Notes: generated by a model from the letters alone, not told the origin. DNA of 55,390 nt from Dolichospermum sp. UHCC 0259 (GCF_009711935.1 NZ_VIKX01000294.1:1-55390), one strand, 5' to 3'; numbered from the stretch's first letter, positions 18,648 through 26,022 are shown. Program-made: numbers and translations.

Positions 18648-20687
18648 ATGTCATTCGTTGGACTACTAAAAGCAGCTTCAGCAGGTTCCAAAACAGCAAA
18701 ATTAATAAAGGGGGCTAAGGGTGTCTTTACTATCCTAGAAATTACAGATACGGTAATGGATACTGCCCTACTCGGCGATGAAATCGCACGGGCAATTATG
18801 GGAGAAGACTACGATCCTGCTGTGCGTGATTTAAGTCGAGAGGTTTCTGCTGCAGGGAAAATATATGATGAAAAGATGACCCAAGTTGCAGAGGCAAACT
18901 TGGATATTACCAACCTCAGTGGTGGTATCAATTCACTGAAGGAAATCTTCATAGATTATGGGGACAAACAAGAGTTGGTAATGAAACAAGCTAAAAAGTT
19001 GGACGATCTTAAACAATTGCTAATGAAGACTGTTCCTACAACATATTCATGGTTTGAGACAATAGGGGCAAAAGCTGTAACTAGTGATGTTGACAAAAAG
19101 AAACTAGAAGCAATTAAAGAACAGCTTGGTCCTAATTACCTATCAATAGCTTTGTTGAGTGGAGGGCTAGGATTTCGGGCTGTGTCTTTTGGATATGATC
19201 AATATAAAAAGCGTAAGCAGGCAAATGAAGAGCTACCTGAAAGAAAACGGAGGAATGCCCAGGCAGATATCTTTGAAGGAATTGATCCAGAAGATGTGAG
19301 GAAACTACGGATCGCTGATATAACAGCCAATAAAAGTCTTAAAAGTCGTGCTAAAACAGTAGGAAAAGTGATGTACAAAGGTGTCACTAAACTTATGACG
19401 ATTGGTTCGTTCGGTATGAATATTTATACCGTCGTTATGAAAGTGCAGGCTCATGATAAAGCAATGGCTGACTTACGTGAGATGCTAAATCGATATAACA
19501 AAGAAAACCCGATTTATGATCATGCTCTCAGTGGTTCTCCTGATGAGGCAGCACTTAATTCTCTTGCAGAATTTTTCGCTATTGATATAAGCAGTGAGGA
19601 TACTAAGTCTGCTTTGAAGAAGGGCTATTATACAATTTTGGGCGAGTATGAGAACACGGTTCAAAACGTACTAAGTGGACCAGAGTATGATGGTATCCGA
19701 GGAGGTGGGATCGATGGTGCTTATACTGCCATGATCAATAAATTTCGGGTAACTGCTGTAGAGAATGCAGATACAAGTGTGATCATCAGCCTAGAGAACT
19801 CATACAACAATTACAAAAAATTCAAGCAGATCGCATTGGATAAGAGCAAGCAGAGCGAAGCTCGTAAGAGTGAGGGATTGGATAAAATTCGGGATGAGTT
19901 TATTTCCTCTGTTAGTAATCAATTGAATCAAATTCTAGCAACACTAAATGTCCAGATAGATGATCACAACAGCTTGAATATATTGATTCAATCTGGCAAT
20001 AAGTTAAGCAAAAAGGAAGCCGAAATAGAAGAGAAAATAAAAGACTTAAAGACAAAATATCCAGATGTCCCAGATGCTTTGTTGCAGGATCTAGCAAAAT
20101 CAGATCTCGACAGCTTAAAATCTGCAATAAAAGAGGAAGCGGATAGTGCGTTAATTATACTGAATATCACCAGCTCCAGTCGAAGTAAATTCAAGACTGT
20201 AGAAGAAGTAGAAGAAGCCATTCGGCAGATAATTCAGGACTTGAAAACGAAAACTGAAAGCGTTGCTTCAATTATTCCAATTAAAAGTTTAAATTGGGTT
20301 ATTCAAGGACCTGGAACTACTTCTGTAAAACCAGATGAAAGTACAGATTCAATCACCTGTGACTACTCATTAAGTGGCCGAAGTGTTTGGACTCGGCAAA
20401 CATGGACTTATTATACAATCTCTTCTAAGACGGGAGATATGGAGTTTGATTGGAACTATTCTGGATTTCATGCTTGGTTCAGACCTTTTGTTCAAGTTAG
20501 CGTCTTCGCTGATGGTTCGGATGGGAGAAAATATGTGACCCTCTTAGAAGGTTCTCAAAGAGAAGGTCAAGGTAAGTCAACTATCCAAATCAATAAGGGA
20601 GAATCATTTGGTTTTGTTATAAAGGGCAGTAACTACGATCGAGACTCCCGTTTACTGGGGACTTTGAAAATTAACTTTAAGGCTTAG
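18648..20687 (+). CDS. Putative alpha-helical pore-forming-type protein with C-terminal beta domain (component B)
   Basis: This 679-residue protein starts at an ATG with AAGGAG 8-9 bases upstream, 75 bases after component A; the two form a likely operon. The N-terminal part has an apolar start (FVGLLKAASAGSKTAKLIKG), helical segments, and a hydrophobic patch LSIALLSGGLGFRAVSFGY near residues 166-184. A second apolar stretch is near 250 (LMTIGSFGMNIYTVVMKV), followed by long charged coiled coils to about residue 535. Residues 545-679 are the shared beta-rich domain: by hand count 110 of 135 positions match component A. The N-terminal parts are not obviously alike. Two different helical bodies with one common terminal domain suggests a two-component assembly recognising the same ligand. 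No signal peptide is seen. The function is inferred. Confidence 0.6.
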   Translation: MSFVGLLKAASAGSKTAKLIKGAKGVFTILEITDTVMDTALLGDEIARAIMGEDYDPAVRDLSREVSAAGKIYDEKMTQVAEANLDITNLSGGINSLKEIFIDYGDKQELVMKQAKKLDDLKQLLMKTVPTTYSWFETIGAKAVTSDVDKKKLEAIKEQLGPNYLSIALLSGGLGFRAVSFGYDQYKKRKQANEELPERKRRNAQADIFEGIDPEDVRKLRIADITANKSLKSRAKTVGKVMYKGVTKLMTIGSFGMNIYTVVMKVQAHDKAMADLREMLNRYNKENPIYDHALSGSPDEAALNSLAEFFAIDISSEDTKSALKKGYYTILGEYENTVQNVLSGPEYDGIRGGGIDGAYTAMINKFRVTAVENADTSVIISLENSYNNYKKFKQIALDKSKQSEARKSEGLDKIRDEFISSVSNQLNQILATLNVQIDDHNSLNILIQSGNKLSKKEAEIEEKIKDLKTKYPDVPDALLQDLAKSDLDSLKSAIKEEADSALIILNITSSSRSKFKTVEEVEEAIRQIIQDLKTKTESVASIIPIKSLNWVIQGPGTTSVKPDESTDSITCDYSLSGRSVWTRQTWTYYTISSKTGDMEFDWNYSGFHAWFRPFVQVSVFADGSDGRKYVTLLEGSQREGQGKSTIQINKGESFGFVIKGSNYDRDSRLLGTLKINFKA

Positions 20688-21205
20688 GCACCGTCAATGG
20701 CGATCGCTTAAAATTAGGGGGTTGTGAGCGATAGCGAAGCGCTCCGTAGGAATCGCTGTTTGGGGATGTTGGGGTGCGATCGTTTAAAATTAGGGTGGTT
20801 GTGTGCGATCGCTGTTTGGGGATGTTGGGAGAGCGATTGCTTAAAATTAGGGGGTTGTGTGCGATCGCTGTTTGGGGATGTGGGGTACGATTTTTTAAAG
20901 TTAGGGTTGTGTGCGATCGCTGTTTGGGATGTTGGGGTGCGATAGTTTAAAATTGGGGTTGTGTGCGATCGCTGTTTGGGATGTTGGGGTGCGATAGTTT
21001 AAAATTGAGGTGGTTGTGAGCGATCGCTGTTTAGGAATAAGTTGGGAGTGCGATCGTTTAAAATTAGGGGTTGTGTGCGATCGCTGTTTGGGAATGTTGG
21101 GTGCGATCTTTTAAAATTAGGGGGGTTGTGTGCGATCGCTGTTTGGGGGTTAAAATTGGGGTTGTGAGCGATCGCGTATACCCAGACCTAGTGCGATCGC
21201 CTTAA
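20688..21205 (+). repeat. Tandem minisatellite of eight 52-58-bp units, each centred on HIP1
   Basis: The unit approximates TTTAAAATTAGGGGTTGTGTGCGATCGCTGTTTGGGGATGTTGGGGTGCGATCG. The shared TGTTTGG core recurs at about 20757, 20813, 20869, 20921, 20973, 21028, 21086 and 21140, giving periods of 52-58 bases. In the first unit the octamer GCGATCGC is replaced by GCGATAGCGAAGCGCTCCGTAGGAATCGC; in the others it is intact. The array sits between the helical protein pair and the BrnT/BrnA module. A short plus-strand frame across it is translated repeat, not a gene. Confidence 0.9.
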
Positions 21206-21274
21206 TAATCCCGTAACTTGTGGCATAATCATAATGTAAATTTTAGGAATAGAAAGTTTAAATTTAGTATAATA

Positions 21275-21565
21275 ATGAATAAGTTAGGATTTACTTGGGA
21301 TTCACAAAAAGCCGAGAGTAATATTCAAAAACATGGAATTTCTTTTGAAGAAGCAAAATCTGCCTTTATTGATGATAATGCTCGTTTAATTTATGATCCC
21401 GATCATTCTCAAGATGAAGATAGATTTATTTTATTAGGAATCAGTGTTTATTATCGTCTTTTAGTTGTTTGTCATTGTTATCGAGAAAATGATACAATAA
21501 TTCGGATTATTTCAGCAAGGAAAGCAAATAAACTAGAACAAAAACAATATCAGGAGTTCCTATGA
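21275..21565 (+). CDS. brnT: BrnT-family toxin
   Basis: This 96-residue type II toxin of the BrnT family has a RelE-like ribonuclease fold that halts translation. The ATG at 21275 (MNKLGFTWDSQKAESNIQKH) gives the classic BrnT opening F-x-W-D-x-x-K-x-x-x-N-x-x-K-H-x-I-S-F-E-E-A. The C-terminal IIRIISARKANKLEQKQY matches the family's 'RiISAR.a...E...Y' ending. Longer in-frame starts upstream run into AT-rich intergenic sequence. The stop overlaps the antitoxin ATG (ATGA), giving the toxin-first order usual for this family. Confidence 0.93.
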   Translation: MNKLGFTWDSQKAESNIQKHGISFEEAKSAFIDDNARLIYDPDHSQDEDRFILLGISVYYRLLVVCHCYRENDTIIRIISARKANKLEQKQYQEFL

Positions 21566-21777
21566 GAGAAAATTATGATTTTTCTACATCTGTTAAAAAT
21601 CCCTATTCTAAACAATTAAAAGAACAAGTTACAATTGATTTAGAAAAGGATGTTATTCAATATTTTGAAGCAATAGCTCAAGAAACAGGTATTTCTTATT
21701 TGAATTTGATTAATCTTTATTTGCGTGAATGTATGGAAAATAAACGTAAATTATCGTTAATGGAAAGTAACAATTAA
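21562..21777 (+). CDS. brnA: BrnA-like antitoxin
   Basis: This 71-residue partner of BrnT has FSTSVKNPYSKQLKEQVTID near the start and 'DVIQYFEAIAQETGISYLNL' followed by INLYLRECM. This is the ribbon-helix-helix-like C-terminal DNA-binding part usual in BrnA-type antitoxins. It starts within the stop of brnT, so the two are translationally coupled. BrnA neutralises BrnT and the complex represses the operon in characterised systems. Repeat clusters flank the module on both sides. Confidence 0.88.
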   Translation: MRENYDFSTSVKNPYSKQLKEQVTIDLEKDVIQYFEAIAQETGISYLNLINLYLRECMENKRKLSLMESNN

Positions 21778-21793
21778 ATCTGTAATTCCATCT

Positions 21794-21873
21794 GCGTTAG
21801 CGAAGCGCTGCTGCAAGCAGTTCGCTGTTTGGGGATGTTGGGGTGCGATAGCGAAGCGCTCCGCAGGAATTGC
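21794..21873 (+). repeat. Two expanded HIP1-derived palindromes in one repeat unit
   Basis: A 32-bp form (GCGTTAGCGAAGCGCTGCTG... ending TTCGC, about 21794-21825) is followed by TGTTTGGGGATGTTGGGGT and a 29-bp form (GCGATAGCGAAGCGCTCCGC... ending AATTGC, about 21845-21873). It separates the BrnTA and VapBC cassettes. Confidence 0.85.
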
Positions 21874-21937
21874 ACTATGAATGAAATCAATCACCCAGAG
21901 TGCGCTACCATTTATTTAGTCATTTTTAGGATCAGAA

Positions 21938-22144
21938 TTGATTGTGACTACATCTCTCAACATCAACGAAGCCTTACTAAATGAGGCGTTGGCACTTGAC
22001 AATCAGGTGAACATTGATTCTTTAGTAGAAACAGCACTGCGCGAATATATTCAACGTCGTAAGCGGCTCAAAGTATTAGACCTCTTTGGGACTATCGAGT
22101 ATGACGAAGGCTATAACTATAAGCAGCAACGTCATCAAGCATGA
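21938..22144 (+). CDS. VapB-type antitoxin (ribbon-helix-helix)
   Basis: This 68-residue protein has the pattern of VapB antitoxins: an N-terminal strand (TTSLNINEALLNEALAL), a helix pair ending VETALREYIQRRKRLKVLDL, and a toxin-binding tail with FGTIEYDEGYNYKQQR. The TTG start at 21938 is favoured by AGGA at 21928-21931, six bases upstream; a GTG at 21944 is the alternative. Its last codons overlap the downstream PIN toxin gene (ATGA), so expression is coupled. Confidence 0.85.
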   Translation: MIVTTSLNINEALLNEALALDNQVNIDSLVETALREYIQRRKRLKVLDLFGTIEYDEGYNYKQQRHQA

Positions 22145-22551
22145 GCATTATTGTTGATACTTCTGTTTGGTCATTGGCTCTACGTCGGAAAACACCATCT
22201 GATTCTTCCCCAGCAGTCACAATATTGCAGAATTTAATCACTAATGACCAAGTTGCCTTACTAGGCGCGATTCGTCAAGAAATTCTTTCTGGAATCCGCA
22301 ATTTTGAACAGTTTACCCGTCTGCGAGATTGCCTCCGAGCTTTCCCTGATTTAGAACTCATGGCTGAAGACTACGAACTTGCCGCCAAGTTTTTTAATAC
22401 CTGCCGGAGTAAGGGCATTCAGGGTTCAAATACTGATTTTTTGATTTGTGCAGTTGCTCATCGTCGCAGCTACAGCATCCTCTCCACTGACAATGATTTT
22501 CAGAATTTTCTGGTACATATCCCTATTATTTTATTGCCTATTGAGGGTTAG
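22141..22551 (+). CDS. vapC: VapC PIN-domain ribonuclease toxin
   Basis: This 136-residue PIN nuclease has its acidic centre visible as Asp in IIVDTSVWSLAL (residue 6), Glu in RQEILSG near 47, Asp in NTDFLICAVA near 99 and Asp in LSTDNDF near 118. It should cleave a structured RNA unless held by the upstream VapB-type antitoxin, with which it overlaps by four bases. The sequence differs considerably from the other PIN proteins in this island, so it was probably acquired separately rather than duplicated here. Confidence 0.92.
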   Translation: MSIIVDTSVWSLALRRKTPSDSSPAVTILQNLITNDQVALLGAIRQEILSGIRNFEQFTRLRDCLRAFPDLELMAEDYELAAKFFNTCRSKGIQGSNTDFLICAVAHRRSYSILSTDNDFQNFLVHIPIILLPIEG

Positions 22552-22690
22552 TGCGATCGCCGAAAATTAGGGTGGTTGTGTGCGATAGCGAAGCGCTGCT
22601 GCAAGCAGTTCGCTGTTTGGGGATGTTGGGAGAGCCTTTAAAATTGGGGTTGTGAGCGATCGCGTTTGGGGATGTTGGGGTGCGATCGTG
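22551..22690 (+). repeat. HIP1-nested repeat cluster between VapBC and the next PIN module
   Basis: It contains intact HIP1 octamers at about 22554 and 22656 and a filled 32-bp form (GCGATAGCGAAGCGCTGCTG... TTCGC, about 22583-22614) within the same TGTGTGCGAT...CGCTGTTTGGGGATGTTGGG context. It is a clear example of empty and filled sites in adjacent units. Confidence 0.85.
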
Positions 22691-22735
22691 CCTAAGTTTA
22701 AATAAAATAGAATGAGATAACTAAAAAACCTTACT

Positions 22736-23029
22736 ATGACTCCACAACTCGAAAATGCGATCGCTGCTATCCAACAGCTATCATCTACAGAACGTCAACA
22801 ACTGTTGCAAATATTTACCCAAAGTAATTCATCCTCAAACTCTCAAACCGATCTTAAAAATCTCAGTCATCAGTTTTGGCAAGATACCACGATCAAGGAA
22901 CTCCTTACTACACAGACCCCTATCACCGTAGATAACCTCAAACATCTTGCTGCTGACTTTTGGCCTGAAGAAGACTCCATCGAAGATTTTCTCATTTTCC
23001 TACGACAACAACGCCAAGAAGTGATCTAA
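22736..23029 (+). CDS. Putative antitoxin upstream of PIN toxin
   Basis: This 97-residue acidic helical protein opens with LENAIAAIQQLSSTERQQLL, a pattern common in small cyanobacterial antitoxins, and has a Trp-containing acidic C-terminal half (LAADFWPEEDSIEDFLIFLR). No DNA-binding fold is recognisable. The role is assigned because a PIN-domain gene starts 9 bases after its stop. A HIP1 octamer occurs inside the coding sequence (about 22757), translated as part of AIAAI, showing that HIP1 sites exist in genes here as potential insertion targets. Confidence 0.7.
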   Translation: MTPQLENAIAAIQQLSSTERQQLLQIFTQSNSSSNSQTDLKNLSHQFWQDTTIKELLTTQTPITVDNLKHLAADFWPEEDSIEDFLIFLRQQRQEVI

Positions 23030-23038
23030 CCAAACACC

Positions 23039-23446
23039 ATGAGTTTTTACCTCATTGATACTGATATCGCTTCTTTCATCTTCAAAGGTAGTAATTATGC
23101 CGACCCTTACTTACCTTATGTAACTGGTCAACAATTAGCAATGTCATTCATGACCGTAGCTGAACTGTTTCAGTGGGCAATTTTGCGTCAATGGGGAGAT
23201 AGTCGTTTAACACAACTAGAACAATACCTATCTAACTACTTGATTATTCCAGTTGATCAATCACTTTGTCGAGAATGGGCGTATATTCGTGCCAAGCGAC
23301 AAAGCACAGGACGACCAATATCTCCACAAGATGCTTGGATTGCTGCAACGGCTTTACGCTACGATTTACCGCTAGTTACTCACAACATCAAAGACTTTTT
23401 GGATATTCCCAATCTACGGCTTATTATCCCTTCATCCCCATTATGA
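23039..23446 (+). CDS. PIN-domain toxin (VapC/FitB-like)
   Basis: This 135-residue PIN ribonuclease has the expected acidic residues at FYLIDTDIASFIFKG (Asp 7 and 9), VAELFQWAI (Glu near 42), SPQDAWIAATAL (Asp near 100) and THNIKDFLDI (Asp near 119). It is complete and preceded 9 bases upstream by its likely antitoxin. After its stop at 23446 comes a short junction containing ACGATCGTTTAAAATTA. That is a piece of the dispersed repeat and leads directly into a truncated copy of another cassette. Confidence 0.88.
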   Translation: MSFYLIDTDIASFIFKGSNYADPYLPYVTGQQLAMSFMTVAELFQWAILRQWGDSRLTQLEQYLSNYLIIPVDQSLCREWAYIRAKRQSTGRPISPQDAWIAATALRYDLPLVTHNIKDFLDIPNLRLIIPSSPL

Positions 23447-23522
23447 AGGTCATAAATAAGAACGATCGTTTAAAATTATTTCTCATGTTGTAGATAAACT
23501 ATTTCGGGGTAGTAGCTTCTAC

Positions 23523-23729
23523 ATGGTGAAATTAGATCAACATGAAATGACTGAAATGTTGATAAAATTATTTAGCAGATTTTCCCCAGAAGCAATGAGA
23601 GAAATTAAAGAACATGATTTAACTAGAAGAATTGATAAAATTCTTGTATTGGATGCTGTTGCTGGGACATTAAACGATTTAACACCAGAAGAAATAGCGA
23701 TTTTTGATGCAGCAGTAGCAGGAAAATAA
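23523..23729 (+). pseudogene. 5'-truncated copy of the antitoxin-like gene found intact at 28243
   Basis: The 68-residue frame from the internal ATG (MVKLDQHEMTEMLIKLFSRF) matches residues 31-98 of the 28243 gene product with few changes. Homology in fact begins earlier, at about 23478, corresponding to 28288 in the intact copy. Upstream of that the 5' third of the gene is missing and is replaced by the repeat fragment CGATCGTTTAAAATTA. The breakpoint therefore lies in a HIP1-type repeat. Whether a shortened protein is made from 23523 is unknown. It precedes a PIN gene fragment, in the same order as the intact module. Confidence 0.8.
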
Positions 23730-23733
23730 AACC

Positions 23734-23934
23734 GTGAATTATTTACTGGATTCAAATATCGTTAGTTACATTTTGAAAAAGAATGCCATTGTGGATAATA
23801 AACTCCGAGAAGTCAATATTCAGGGAGGAATGGTATTTATTAGCTGCATTACTTATTATGAAATAAGGTATCGCTTACTTTTATCTACAAACTACCAAAC
23901 AACATTAACCAAATCTGAAGCAGTGATATTTTGA
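23734..23934 (+). pseudogene. 3'-truncated PIN-domain toxin gene
   Basis: The first 46 residues or so (LLDSNIVSYILKKN ... FISCITYYEI) match the N-terminus of the PIN protein at 28544, including the first catalytic Asp and the Glu in YYEI. After YYEI the match stops at about 23868, and the remaining residues read unrelated sequence that is the 3' end of the opposite-strand PIN gene. The C-terminal half with the other catalytic acids is absent, so it cannot be an active PIN nuclease. It is a remnant of a duplicated antitoxin-toxin module cut off by the neighbouring cassette. Confidence 0.8.
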
Positions 23935-24290
23935 TCACAGGTCAATAACTGCACAACTTCGCCTTTACTTGCTAAAACTAACGCAGTTGCCGCAATTTGT
24001 CTATCGTGCATTTCATTAATAGCAAATAAACTCATGGTCATTTCAATTAGGTCTTGATCAAGTGGATAAATTACCACACGCGGATCTGATTCTACGGCTA
24101 AAATAACATCTTTAGGAGTAGGAATAGATGTTCTACCTCTTTCCACAATCCAAACAGCCTCAGCTAAAGTAGTTGCAGGAATAACTAACTGCGAATTACC
24201 ATCACAAAGGATAGTTTTAGCATTTGCACCTAACTTGAAATTACCTTCGAGAAACCATATCAGAGCATGAGTATCTAAGACATATTTCAT
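23892..24290 (-). CDS. vapC: VapC-type PIN-domain toxin
   Basis: This 132-residue PIN protein begins with KYVLDTHALIWFLEGN, typical of the 'DTHALIW' subgroup of VapC toxins. Other catalytic positions are Glu in LAEAVWIVE near residue 45, Asp in MHDRQIAATAL near 96 and Asp in LTCDQNI near 118. The antitoxin candidate ends 6 bases upstream of its ATG. Its 3' end abuts the truncated plus-strand PIN remnant, so insertion of this module may have caused that truncation. Confidence 0.9.
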   Translation of the reverse strand: MKYVLDTHALIWFLEGNFKLGANAKTILCDGNSQLVIPATTLAEAVWIVERGRTSIPTPKDVILAVESDPRVVIYPLDQDLIEMTMSLFAINEMHDRQIAATALVLASKGEVVQLLTCDQNITASDLVNVVW

Positions 24291-24296
24291 AATTAG

Positions 24297-24530
24297 TTAT
24301 GACCAGTCTAAGCTATCTTCACTATCTCCATGAAATTCAGCAATTTCAAAATCTGCTTCCGTTGACGGCTGATTTCCAGAAAACATACCAAACTGCATTA
24401 TTTGTTTTTTTTGTGGAAGTTTGTCAGACTTTAAAAAAGTAACTATCACAAGACTTTCTGAAATATCTTTTGGTAATTCTCTTAATTCTACTTTACCGTA
24501 TTTGTAAATACCTTCAATTGCTTGCAACAT
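24297..24530 (-). CDS. Putative antitoxin of the adjacent VapC-type toxin
   Basis: This 77-residue protein opens with MLQAIEGIYKYGKVELRELP, a beta-hairpin pattern resembling the AbrB/SpoVT-like or DUF2281-type N-termini of small cyanobacterial antitoxins. The rest is acidic and probably flexible (EADFEIAEFHGDSEDSLDWS), as expected of a toxin-binding tail. It ends 6 bases before the PIN gene and shares its strand. The family assignment is tentative; the antitoxin role rests on position and composition. Confidence 0.7.
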   Translation of the reverse strand: MLQAIEGIYKYGKVELRELPKDISESLVIVTFLKSDKLPQKKQIMQFGMFSGNQPSTEADFEIAEFHGDSEDSLDWS

Positions 24531-24608
24531 AGTTTTTGCTATTATTGAATTTTTCTTATGTTCTTACTTTAACTTAACTATACACCATAGATATTCAGAA
24601 ATAATACA

Positions 24609-24893
24609 AGTGCGATAGCGAAGCGCTGTTTAGGAATAAATTGGGAGTGCGATTGTCTAAAATTAGGGGGTTGTGTGCGATAGCGAAGCGCTGCTGCAAG
24701 CAGTTCGCTGTTTGGGGATGTTGGGAGAGCGATAGCGAAGCGCTGCTGCAAGCAGTTCGTTTAAAATTAGGGGGTTGGGAGCGATCTCTGTTTGGGAATG
24801 TTGGGAATGCGATCACTTTTGGGGATGTTGGGAGAGCGATCGCTGTTTGGGGATGTGGAGTGCGATAGCGAAGCGATCCGCAGTAATCGCGCT
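24609..24893 (+). repeat. Dense cluster of HIP1-nested repeats
   Basis: This 285-base cluster lies between two minus-strand toxin-antitoxin cassettes. It holds two 32-bp forms (about 24678-24709 and 24730-24760), a 29-bp variant GCGATAGCGAAGCGATCCGCAGTAATCGC (about 24861-24889), one intact HIP1 (about 24837) and several degenerate units with the TGTTTGGGGATG and TTTAAAATTAGGGGG segments. Frames crossing it in either direction are translated repeat (for example LQQRFAIA) and not genes. Confidence 0.85.
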
Positions 24894-24915
24894 TATATAT
24901 TAACTATTATTTCTT

Positions 24916-25341
24916 TCAAGGCAAAATTTCAAAACAATCACAATGCTGAGGTCGAAATAATCTAAAATCTCGCTGATCTAAAGTCAATATTCTTTTAATA
25001 TCAAAACGTTCAGCTATAGCCATAACACTTGCATCTACAAAATCAATCCGACTATCTGCATATTCATCCAAAATTTCCGCCACACGGATCACATCTTGAT
25101 CTGTCAAAGCTACTAAAATAAATCTACTTGCAGATAGTCCTTTTAAGAAAGCGACTAATGTTGCTGAACCTGCATTACGTCCTACTAAATAAGCCACTTC
25201 TGCTAATACTGTTTGTGGCAATAAAATTTGTTTTTGTTGTGTATATACTGGTGTTACACTATTGTGCATTGTATCCAAACGATTCAACAATGCTACAACA
25301 AAGCCAGTATCCGCTACTGCTGGGGTTTTTTCCATGTCCAA
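24916..25341 (-). CDS. PIN-domain toxin
   Basis: This PIN protein of about 141 residues has AVADTGFVVALLNR near the N-terminus, Glu in VLAEVAYL near residue 48, RIDFVDASVMA near 99-109 with two Asp, and LTLDQRDFR near 119-127. These give the full acidic set. Its start lies inside the end of the antitoxin gene (22-28 bases of overlap, depending on whether the first or third Met is used), so it is translationally coupled. It belongs to a different PIN subgroup from its neighbours. Confidence 0.88.
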   Translation of the reverse strand: MDMEKTPAVADTGFVVALLNRLDTMHNSVTPVYTQQKQILLPQTVLAEVAYLVGRNAGSATLVAFLKGLSASRFILVALTDQDVIRVAEILDEYADSRIDFVDASVMAIAERFDIKRILTLDQRDFRLFRPQHCDCFEILP

Positions 25342-25589
25342 CCTGATTTTTCTGTCACTTCATTTTCGAGAATATCTTCAGAATTAATAGCTAAATCAGG
25401 TGTGGCTGCAAATAAGCCAATTAACGGATCAGATACAGCATCATTAACTGTTTCTAGTGATTGAATTTCCAGGTATGATCTGACAGCTTCACTAATAATT
25501 GATTCCGGTGATTGACCACGTTTACTAGCCAGATTGATCAGTTTTTCGAGTAAAGTCTGTTCTGGATTCCAGTTAAATGTAGATTTCAC
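25314..25589 (-). CDS. Ribbon-helix-helix-like antitoxin of the adjacent PIN toxin
   Basis: This 91-residue protein has an N-terminal half that looks like a ribbon-helix-helix repressor: a short strand, then LLEKLINLASKRGQSPESII and SEAVRSYLEIQSLE. The C-terminal half is acidic and ends WTWKKPQQ, a plausible toxin-binding segment. It overlaps the start of the downstream PIN gene on the same strand. Family-level assignment is moderate; the role as antitoxin follows from fold pattern and position. Confidence 0.8.
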   Translation of the reverse strand: MKSTFNWNPEQTLLEKLINLASKRGQSPESIISEAVRSYLEIQSLETVNDAVSDPLIGLFAATPDLAINSEDILENEVTEKSGWTWKKPQQ

Positions 25590-25686
25590 AAGATAATTTC
25601 TCTCTTATTAACCACAAATAATATTATAACAAATAAGTTCAATTTTATTAACTAATTATTTGCTTAGTGTCTTAATGAAGAAGCGC

Positions 25687-25932
25687 GACCTAGTAATCGC
25701 CGAAAATTAGGGTATTTGTGTGCGATAGCGAAGCGCTGATACAAGCAGTTCGCTGTTTGGGGATGTTGGAGAGCGATGGTTTAAAATTGGGGTTGTGAGC
25801 GATAGCGAAGCGCTCCGTAGGAATCGCTGTTTGGGTTTGTGGGGTGCGATAGCGAAGCGCTGCTGCAAGCAGTTCGTTTAAAATTGAGGGGGTTGTGTGC
25901 GATAGCGAAGCACTCTGTAGGAATCGCTTATG
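25687..25932 (+). repeat. HIP1-nested repeat cluster with three insert variants
   Basis: The cluster contains the end of the 'GCGACCTAGTAATCGC' variant (about 25684-25701), a 32-bp form with GATAC replacing GCTGC (about 25721-25752), two 29-bp forms (about 25800-25828 and 25899-25927) and another 32-bp copy at about 25847-25874. All are embedded in the common TTGTGAGCGAT / CGCTGTTTGGG context. It lies between the minus-strand PIN module and the Uma2 gene; the roughly 90 bases on each side are AT-rich without features. Confidence 0.85.
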
Positions 25933-26022
25933 GGGTAGTTGCTATTAATTGGTAACTAATAATATAGAATAGGATATGAGATAGTTAAAATTTCTCCCTG
26001 AACATTCAATGAGGATATGACA

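Noticed and set aside
20724-20945. 73-codon frame over the minisatellite
   Set aside because: It is a repetitive translation of the HIP1 array (CAIAVWGCWE units). The array structure explains it fully.
20688-21205. Possible CRISPR array
   Set aside because: Unit spacing is 52-58 bases and the whole unit is conserved, with no unique spacers between short direct repeats and no cas genes nearby.
24595-24868. Frames on both strands across the 24.6-kb repeat cluster
   Set aside because: They encode LQQRFAIA-type peptides from the palindromic repeats and have no gene features.
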